Shown here: one piece after another, positions 58,410-64,000 of the stretch
Position numbering within the stretch: position 1 is the stretch's first letter
How the letters are laid out: every line of letters starts with the position of its first letter
Origin: Flavobacterium sp. Root935
GTDB lineage: Bacteria; Bacteroidota; Bacteroidia; Flavobacteriales; Flavobacteriaceae
Direction of reading: 5' to 3'
DNA: 64,000 nucleotides
Assembly (NCBI RefSeq): GCF_001429295.1
Contig: NZ_LMJL01000008.1
Location: 464,682-528,681 of the forward strand
Made by a program: the position numbers and the translations under genes
Notes under the pieces: model-generated
What the model was told of the DNA's origin: nothing
The model's database searches: none
Seen by the model: only the letters and a program-made list of their open reading frames with translations

Positions 58410-58632
58410 TTATTCTATTTATTGGTGGGGCAAATATGGTTTAGACAAATTTTTTTGTTCGGATATAGGCTAATTGAAATTAGTAGAGATACTATTTTCT
58501 AAACAACAAAGAGTTATATTATTCTTTAAAGTATAAATTGATAGAATGGTACAAAGCTTAATCTTTCATTGACTTTCAAGATCGGCATTTGATTAAGCTT
58601 TGCATTCATTCAAAAAAATGAAAATGAAACTG

Positions 58633-58664
58633 AACTGGTTCTCACGAGCAACTAGAAACCAGTT
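58633..58664 (-). terminator. Second hairpin after susD
   Basis: AACTGGTT and AACCAGTT pair (8 bp) across a 16-nt loop, 13 nt beyond the main terminator on the minus strand. No long T run follows, so it may back up termination or protect the mRNA end. Confidence 0.4.
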
Positions 58665-58676
58665 TTTCTTTAGTAA

Positions 58677-58710
58677 AAAAGGAGAAGAATTTTTACGCTC
58701 TTCTCCTTTT
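58677..58710 (-). terminator. Rho-independent terminator after SusC-SusD
   Basis: A 12-bp perfect stem (AAAAGGAGAAGA / TCTTCTCCTTTT), a 10-nt loop and a T run on the minus strand, 47 nt after the SusD stop. It splits the SusC/D pair from the downstream enzyme genes, which need read-through or their own promoter. Confidence 0.85.
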
Positions 58711-58757
58711 CAAAATTAAAATTGGGTTACAATGCGTACTTAACTAAAACTTTATTT

Positions 58758-60371
58758 TTAATATCCATCGTTCTGAATCAGGGCTGGATTTAAGACCATC
58801 GCGTTCGTTGGAATTGGGAAAACACGACGATAAACATCTGTGTTGGTTTTGTATCCCCATTGTCCTTCATATTTTCCAAAACGGATCATATCATTTCTAT
58901 GCCAAGCTTCCCAAGCAAATTCACGGCTTCTTTCTTTGTAAAGCTCTTCTAAAGTTACACCGCTCAAGGCTGCAGATGTTGTACGGTTAGAGCGAACCAT
59001 ATTTACTAATGCATCTGCACTTTGTCCTAAAGTTACTGCTCCACCTCGAAGAATTGACTCTGCTTTCATTAAAAGAACATCTGAGTAACGCAAGAAAGGA
59101 ACGTCGTTCTTTTGGTTACGATTTGTTGATGTTGCATCTGGATAAAATTTAATATTTCTATACCCCATATTCCAAGCAATTTCATCGTTTCCAAGATCGA
59201 ATAAGGCTACACTTTGACGAAGGATAATATCTGGTGTTAAATTTACCTGATACGTGTAAGTTGCACCGCCATCAGATCCTGTATAAAATTGATCATATCC
59301 TTTTTTGGTTGTAGTAACCATTACTGGTGTAACTCCATCATTCATATACTGGAGACCCGTAAGCCACTGTTTGTTACGAATGTCATTTGCATCATTGAAA
59401 TAAGCATAAAATTCTGGCAGCGTACTTCTTGGTGCACTTGGTGTATAAGGAAGACCAAACTTAGTTCTTTCAGAACGTGGCACATCATAACGAGCGTGAT
59501 ACATTTGTCCGTTATAACCAACTGTAACGGCTGCTGGATCATAAGGTACTGCAAAAATGAACTCTTTCATTTGTGGTCCGTTTGCTGGATAAAACATTTG
59601 CAAATACGTCGCTCTTGGTTCAACAGCATATAAATTAGAGTTAATTACCTCATCACAAGCTGCAATACATTCATTATAACGTTGTGTCCCTGTATAAACT
59701 TCAGCATTTAAATACAATTTAGCAAGCATTGCATTAGCAGTCTGTTTATTTGGTCTACCGTAGGTTGTAATTCCTGCTGCTGGATTTAGATTAGGAACTG
59801 CATTTTTTAATTCGCTCTCAATAAAATTGAAAACCTCTTTTCTTGGTGTTTTAGCATGAGATGTAAAATCTCCATATAAGGTATCTAAAGGTACATCTCC
59901 ATAACTGTCCATTAACATGAAATACGAAATAGCACGCATAGTTTTTAACTCTGAAATCAAAGTTTTTTTCTCTGCACCCTCCGGCATTGTTTGTCTTAAA
60001 ATAGAAATTGCCTGATTACTTGTTCCTATCACTTTAGAAGACCAATCCCAAAGACTTCCGATAATACCATTATCAGCATTCCAATCATGATAATGCATCG
60101 AAATATAGTTTCTATTATCGAACCAGTTACCTCCTCTTGACGGCAAAATAGCTTCATCTGTAGATAAAGATTGAGACCACCACCAGGCAAATGAAAATTC
60201 ACCGCGGAAAGCTGCATAAACAGGTCCAGTAGTTTGAATATATTGTGTTGAGTTTTGAGGAAATACTTCAGGTGTTAATTGTGTTGTAATAGGCACTTCT
60301 AGATCGTCACAAGACCATATTAAACCAGCTATAAGTACTGGAAGTCCTAAATATTTTAATATCTTTTTCAT
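58758..60371 (-). CDS. SusD/RagB-family glycan-binding lipoprotein of the PUL
   Basis: 537 residues from the Met at 60371; a Met four codons upstream (60383) is an alternative. The lipobox is IWSC (Cys21 from the chosen start). The SusD architecture is visible: RAISYFMLMDSYGDVPLDT and NAMLAKLYLNAEVYTG helices in the first half, PFLRYSDVLLMKAESILRGG and ERSREFAWEAWHRNDMIRFG in the C-terminal half, and a final NPALIQNDGY. It would capture the target glycan on the surface for the SusC partner, whose gene ends 19 nt before it. The aromatic-rich N-terminal part (FAWWWSQ; GNWFDNRNYISMHYHDWN) is a good candidate for the ligand surface. Confidence 0.92.
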   Translation of the reverse strand: MKKILKYLGLPVLIAGLIWSCDDLEVPITTQLTPEVFPQNSTQYIQTTGPVYAAFRGEFSFAWWWSQSLSTDEAILPSRGGNWFDNRNYISMHYHDWNADNGIIGSLWDWSSKVIGTSNQAISILRQTMPEGAEKKTLISELKTMRAISYFMLMDSYGDVPLDTLYGDFTSHAKTPRKEVFNFIESELKNAVPNLNPAAGITTYGRPNKQTANAMLAKLYLNAEVYTGTQRYNECIAACDEVINSNLYAVEPRATYLQMFYPANGPQMKEFIFAVPYDPAAVTVGYNGQMYHARYDVPRSERTKFGLPYTPSAPRSTLPEFYAYFNDANDIRNKQWLTGLQYMNDGVTPVMVTTTKKGYDQFYTGSDGGATYTYQVNLTPDIILRQSVALFDLGNDEIAWNMGYRNIKFYPDATSTNRNQKNDVPFLRYSDVLLMKAESILRGGAVTLGQSADALVNMVRSNRTTSAALSGVTLEELYKERSREFAWEAWHRNDMIRFGKYEGQWGYKTNTDVYRRVFPIPTNAMVLNPALIQNDGY

Positions 60372-60390
60372 AATTTTTAGCATTTAATTT

Positions 60391-63300
60391 TTAGAAGATC
60401 ACATTTAAACCAAACATATAAGTTCTGGTTTTTGGATAGAAATTATTTGAATCTACACCCGGAGCTGTTCCTCCTTGTTCTACTTCCGGATCAATTCCTG
60501 TGTATTTGGTAATAACAAATACGTTGTTTATTGTTTGGTAAATACGTACGCTTTGTATGTATTTGCCCACCTTACCAAAATTATATCCTAAAGTCATGTT
60601 GTCTAGTCTTACGTAACTGCCGTCTTCTATAAAACGGTCTGAATACTTGTAAGAGTTTAAGTCATTTGGTGATTCATTTCCTGCATCAACTAAAATATTA
60701 TTGGTCATTGCGGTGCTTGGCCTGAATAAATCGGCACGAGTTGCATTGAAAATTTTATTACCAAATACTCCTCTGAAGAAAATACTTAAATCAAATTTTT
60801 TGTATTGAAAATTATTTGCCCATCCTACCAATAATTTTGGTTGTGCGCTTCCTGCATAATGATAATCTACTCCAATTTGAGGTGTAGTAGTTAAATCACC
60901 ATTTTTATCATAGTATTGTGAAACTCCTGCAGCATTTTTTCCTGCATATTTCAATGTAAAGAATTGTCCTAAAGGTTTTCCTTCTTTAAAGATTTGTAAT
61001 GTACTTCCTGTTTGTCCACCACCGTCTGGCTGTACACGACGAATGGAATCACCTCCAACAAAGAATGGACTGGTTAATTTTACGATTTCATTCTTATTAT
61101 GTGATAAATTCAGATTAGTTGTCCAGCTGAAATTTGCTGTTTTAACTGGAGTTGTGCTTAAACTAACCTCAATACCTTTATTAGACATTGTACCACCGTT
61201 TGCAACAATTGTTCCTACTGGTACAAGTACAGGATTAACATTATAATTGAAAATCATGTCTGTTGTCTTTTTATTATATAAATCAACAGAACCTGTAACT
61301 TTTCCTTTTAAGATAGCGAAGTCAACTCCAATATTTGAAGTAGCTGTTTTTTCCCATTTCAAATCTGGGTTAGCGGCTTGGTTAGGCCCGTAAGCTCCAA
61401 TTTGTTGTCCGTTATAATAGAAAGTTCCTAAACTTCCAGAAATAAATTGAGCTGTGTAAGCATTAAATCCAGAAGAGTTTCCAGTTACCCCCCAGCTTCC
61501 GCGGATTTTCAAATCACTAAAAAAGCTTTGATTCTGCATAAAACTTTCTTTGTCTAATCTCCAAGCACCACCTACAGAAGGAAAATATCCCCACTGGTTA
61601 TTTGCTCCAAACATAGAGCCTCCATCTCTTCTAAGAGATCCTTGTAAAAGATATTTATCTTTATAGTTATAATTTAAACGTCCAAAATATGAGATCAAAC
61701 GTGTTTTTTGATATGCTTTACTATCTCCAAAATTTACTACATACCCATTAACAGAAGTGTAATTACTTAAAGCAAGGTTATTATATCCAACATTGTCTAC
61801 AGGAAAGTTTGTTGTTGTAGCTTGAAAACCATCACCTAAAGTGTTTTCTTGCCAAGAATACCCTAAAACCGCTTTTATTTTGTGCTCTCCTATTAATTTA
61901 TCCCAAGTAAAGAAGCTCTCAATAATATTGTTTCTTGTTTCATAAGAATTTCTCAATGCAGAACCATTTACACCAAAATTTACCAAAGATTTTGTCAAAG
62001 GAGGATCTGGATTGTTGTAGAAGTTGGCACTATTGTATTGTGAATAATAACTGTCGTAAAATTCTCCATGAGATGCAGTTAATCTTTGATGTGCTAAATT
62101 CAAATTATAAGTAATTCCAAATGGTAGTTTTACTTCTGCAGTAAGATTCCCAACAAGGTTATCCGTTTTAGTTTCGTCAGTACCATGCTCGATTAAAGCT
62201 ACTGGGTTGAAATATCCTGGGCTGACAAAATTTTCAAAATAACTTCCATCAGCATTTCTTACTGGCGACACAGGAAGATAACTTGCTGCTTGTAAAAGAA
62301 CAGTATTACGCTGTGGTACATTTTGATATTTTGTACTAGAATTAGTAACATTTAAACCAAATTTAACCTTATCATCAAAAGCAAATTGTTCGACTGACAA
62401 ACGAGCAATGATACGAGAAAAATCACTTTTCAACATTACTCCTTCTTTGTTAAGAGAAGTAATACTTGCGGTATAGTTTCCATGATCGCCTCCTCCGCTC
62501 ATAGACAAGTTATGACTGCTTGATGCCGCACGTCCTGGTCTTAAAATTTCTTTCTGCCAGTTAGTGTTAGCGCCTTTATCATTTTCTGGAGTAAAATTCA
62601 AATTGTTTTTAGTTGTAAAAGCTCTCAGCTGATCTGCATTCATCATGTCCAGATTATTTGAAACTTCTTCCCAGCCCACATAACCATTGTATGCAATTTG
62701 TGTTCTGCCCTTACTTCCTTTTTTTGTGGTTACCATGATAACACCATTTGCCGCACGGTTACCGTAGATTGCTGTTGCAGCAGCATCTTTTAAAACGTCA
62801 ATTGTAGCAATGTCATCTGGAGCGATTACAGAAATGTCGACTCCTGGAATTCCATCTATTACATAAAATGGTCCTTGAGAACTATTTAATGTTGATGCTC
62901 CACGCAAAACTACAGATGCTGTTTTAGTTGGGTCACCACTAGAGGAAATGTTCAAACCAGAAACTTTACCCTGCAAAAGCTGTCCCACGTCACTGATTGC
63001 TCCTCGGTTTAAATCTTCGGCTTTTACAGAAGTTACAGAAGTAGTAAGGTTTTTTCGAGATCCTTTTCCGTAACCTACAACTACTACTTGTTCTAAGTTA
63101 GTTGTTGTTGACTGTAATTTAACCGTATAATTTGATTTTGTCCCGTCTAATTTTACCGGTTGATCATCAAATCCCATAAAGGAAAATATAAGTGTCGCAT
63201 TTTTGTTTGAAGCTGAAATTTTAAATTTCCCATCAAAATCTGTTGTTACTGTATTCGTTGTACCTTTCTCTAGTACATTGGCGGCTGGCAGTGGAATGCC

Positions 63301-63402
63301 TTTGTCATCTAAAACTACACCGGACACTTCTGTTTTTTGTGCCCAGGTATTAATTGAGAAGCCAAAGCAAAGGGCTAATAATAAAAGTTTAAGTTTTTCC
63401 AT
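60391..63402 (-). CDS. SusC/RagA-family TonB-dependent transporter of the PUL
   Basis: 1003 residues. The signal peptide ends near Ala21 (NTWA-Q). The CarboxypepD-regulatory-like domain covers about 25-95, the linker EQVVVVGYG about 104-112, and the plug has VIDGIPGVD and AAATAIYGNRAANGVI. The barrel ends in TYMFGLNVIF. It transports oligosaccharides into the periplasm with the SusD lid encoded next. It lies 277 nt downstream of the GH89 gene; that gap shows no convincing promoter (the best box, TAATTTCG, has one mismatch and no well-spaced -33). Substrate inference comes from the locus: mannose-, GlcNAc- and galactose-containing material. Confidence 0.94.
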   Translation of the reverse strand: MEKLKLLLLALCFGFSINTWAQKTEVSGVVLDDKGIPLPAANVLEKGTTNTVTTDFDGKFKISASNKNATLIFSFMGFDDQPVKLDGTKSNYTVKLQSTTTNLEQVVVVGYGKGSRKNLTTSVTSVKAEDLNRGAISDVGQLLQGKVSGLNISSSGDPTKTASVVLRGASTLNSSQGPFYVIDGIPGVDISVIAPDDIATIDVLKDAAATAIYGNRAANGVIMVTTKKGSKGRTQIAYNGYVGWEEVSNNLDMMNADQLRAFTTKNNLNFTPENDKGANTNWQKEILRPGRAASSSHNLSMSGGGDHGNYTASITSLNKEGVMLKSDFSRIIARLSVEQFAFDDKVKFGLNVTNSSTKYQNVPQRNTVLLQAASYLPVSPVRNADGSYFENFVSPGYFNPVALIEHGTDETKTDNLVGNLTAEVKLPFGITYNLNLAHQRLTASHGEFYDSYYSQYNSANFYNNPDPPLTKSLVNFGVNGSALRNSYETRNNIIESFFTWDKLIGEHKIKAVLGYSWQENTLGDGFQATTTNFPVDNVGYNNLALSNYTSVNGYVVNFGDSKAYQKTRLISYFGRLNYNYKDKYLLQGSLRRDGGSMFGANNQWGYFPSVGGAWRLDKESFMQNQSFFSDLKIRGSWGVTGNSSGFNAYTAQFISGSLGTFYYNGQQIGAYGPNQAANPDLKWEKTATSNIGVDFAILKGKVTGSVDLYNKKTTDMIFNYNVNPVLVPVGTIVANGGTMSNKGIEVSLSTTPVKTANFSWTTNLNLSHNKNEIVKLTSPFFVGGDSIRRVQPDGGGQTGSTLQIFKEGKPLGQFFTLKYAGKNAAGVSQYYDKNGDLTTTPQIGVDYHYAGSAQPKLLVGWANNFQYKKFDLSIFFRGVFGNKIFNATRADLFRPSTAMTNNILVDAGNESPNDLNSYKYSDRFIEDGSYVRLDNMTLGYNFGKVGKYIQSVRIYQTINNVFVITKYTGIDPEVEQGGTAPGVDSNNFYPKTRTYMFGLNVIF

Positions 63403-63679
63403 TGTGATATTGGTTAATTGGTTAAATAGTACTGACGAAATTAGTGCTAATGAAATGTTAAGAAATGGACAAGTTATTCATAAACATGGATAATTTCTAT
63501 AAAGTCAGTGATAGTAAGGCTTGCCAAAGTTATTTTTCTAAAATTCTATAGTTAAAAACTTACTAATAAATCGTTTTCGCGAAGATTCAGTTCCTGTTTT
63601 TCATTGTTGTTTTGGTTTTGGTTATGAAGTATTGGTTATTTTTTATGTATCTACGAATTAATCGCAATTAAGTATTATT

Positions 63680-64000
63680 TTAATTACTTTCAGTCCATTT
63701 AATTTCCCAATTTTTGATTAATTCTCTTTCATTAGATTCATCAAATTGAGTATTGTTTACAACTGATTTTCTAAAGGCTTCTAAAAACATTTTCCATCTC
63801 GGCCAATAGAATCCTTTGTACATTCCCTGCCATGATCGGGAAGCATAATCATTCAAATGACCTTCTCCACCCCAAAGCGTAATTAGTGTTTTTGCATTTT
63901 TTACATATAATTTTGAAACCTCTGCTGAACTTCCGTAATCAGAAGCCGATTTTACCCATTGATCTAAACTATTTAATGGCTGCCCGGACATCATTTTATC
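63680..64000 (-). CDS. GH89 alpha-N-acetylglucosaminidase (C-terminal part; gene runs off the window)
   Basis: The visible 106 C-terminal residues (GQPLNSLDQWVKSA; AKTLITLWGGEGHLNDYASRSWQGM; YWPRWKMFLEAF) match the NAGLU C-terminal domain of GH89 enzymes. The block ITLWG followed by LNDYA..W.G is characteristic. The reading frame continues past the right edge, so a start codon at 63994 would be an artefact. GH89 enzymes remove terminal alpha-linked GlcNAc, for example from heparan sulfate, mucin or GlcNAc-alpha-1,4-GlcA units. With the DUF5009 protein in the same locus it may form an acetylate-then-cleave pair for alpha-glucosamine. The catalytic Glu residues are outside the window. Confidence 0.82.
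   Translation of the reverse strand, partial: DKMMSGQPLNSLDQWVKSASDYGSSAEVSKLYVKNAKTLITLWGGEGHLNDYASRSWQGMYKGFYWPRWKMFLEAFRKSVVNNTQFDESNERELIKNWEIKWTESN

Larger units (their letters stand above)
58410..58757. other. SusD-GH92 intergenic region
   Basis: 348 bp with no gene. It holds two hairpins near susD (listed separately). The remainder is the leader of the divergent GH92 gene and shows no clear TAnnTTTG promoter. Confidence 0.5.

Noticed and set aside
63436..63443. TAATTTCG as promoter of the second SusC gene
   Set aside because: One mismatch to the -7 consensus, and the nearest TTG lies 26 nt away, outside the usual spacing.
63680..63994. Separate small gene starting at 63994
   Set aside because: The frame is open to the window edge and the residues match the C-terminal domain of GH89, so it is a truncated view of a larger gene.

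Overview
The window looks like a chromosomal segment of a Flavobacterium-type Bacteroidota. Base composition is AT-rich. There are two SusC/SusD pairs, type IX secretion (T9SS) C-terminal domains, a hybrid two-component regulator, many lipoproteins, and a few TTG-N17-TAnnTTTG promoters in place of sigma-70 boxes. No rRNA, tRNA, CRISPR array or transposase was seen.

Region A (1-11735, all minus strand) reads as a cyanophycin (beta-Asp-Arg polymer) utilisation locus. It holds a T9SS-secreted cyanophycinase, a SusC/SusD pair, an isoaspartyl (beta-aspartyl) peptidase, a CphB-type lipoprotein cyanophycinase, a YfcC/DcuC-type permease, a second lipoprotein cyanophycinase, and the start of an arginine-deiminase-family enzyme cut by the window edge. 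The proposed path is extracellular depolymerisation, TonB-dependent uptake, dipeptide cleavage and arginine catabolism. A 28-bp motif occurs twice upstream of susC and twice upstream of the secreted cyanophycinase gene, so the two units probably share one regulatory device.

Region B (12547-27460) is mixed. It contains a DUF998-like membrane protein; a membrane AraC regulator divergent from a TonB receptor plus secreted tyrosine-phosphatase pair; a CPA2 antiporter; Hsp20; an AraC regulator beside a short-chain dehydrogenase; a GNAT gene preceded by a 48-codon membrane-peptide ORF; a 51-residue double-glycine-leader peptide with its own terminator beside a GT-A-like glycosyltransferase gene; and a protein made only of a signal peptide and a T9SS sorting region.

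Region C (27531-64000 and beyond, all minus strand) is a polysaccharide utilisation locus of about 36 kb. From right to left it encodes GH89 (partial), SusC, SusD, GH92, GH92, an unknown periplasmic protein, a DUF4861-like protein, a lipoprotein metallophosphoesterase and a hybrid two-component regulator. Then comes a ten-gene operon with its own predicted promoter: myo-inositol oxygenase, GH2, a DUF5009/HGSNAT-like membrane acyltransferase, a sodium/solute symporter, GH28, GH28, GH51, GH95, GH2 and GH27. The enzymes would release galacturonate, arabinose, galactose, fucose or L-galactose, mannose and alpha-GlcNAc. An inositol oxygenase, a phosphoesterase and an HGSNAT-like/GH89 pairing suggest an inositol-linked amino-glycan target (plant GIPC headgroups or GPI-type glycans) along with pectic or arabinogalactan material. 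That target is an inference.
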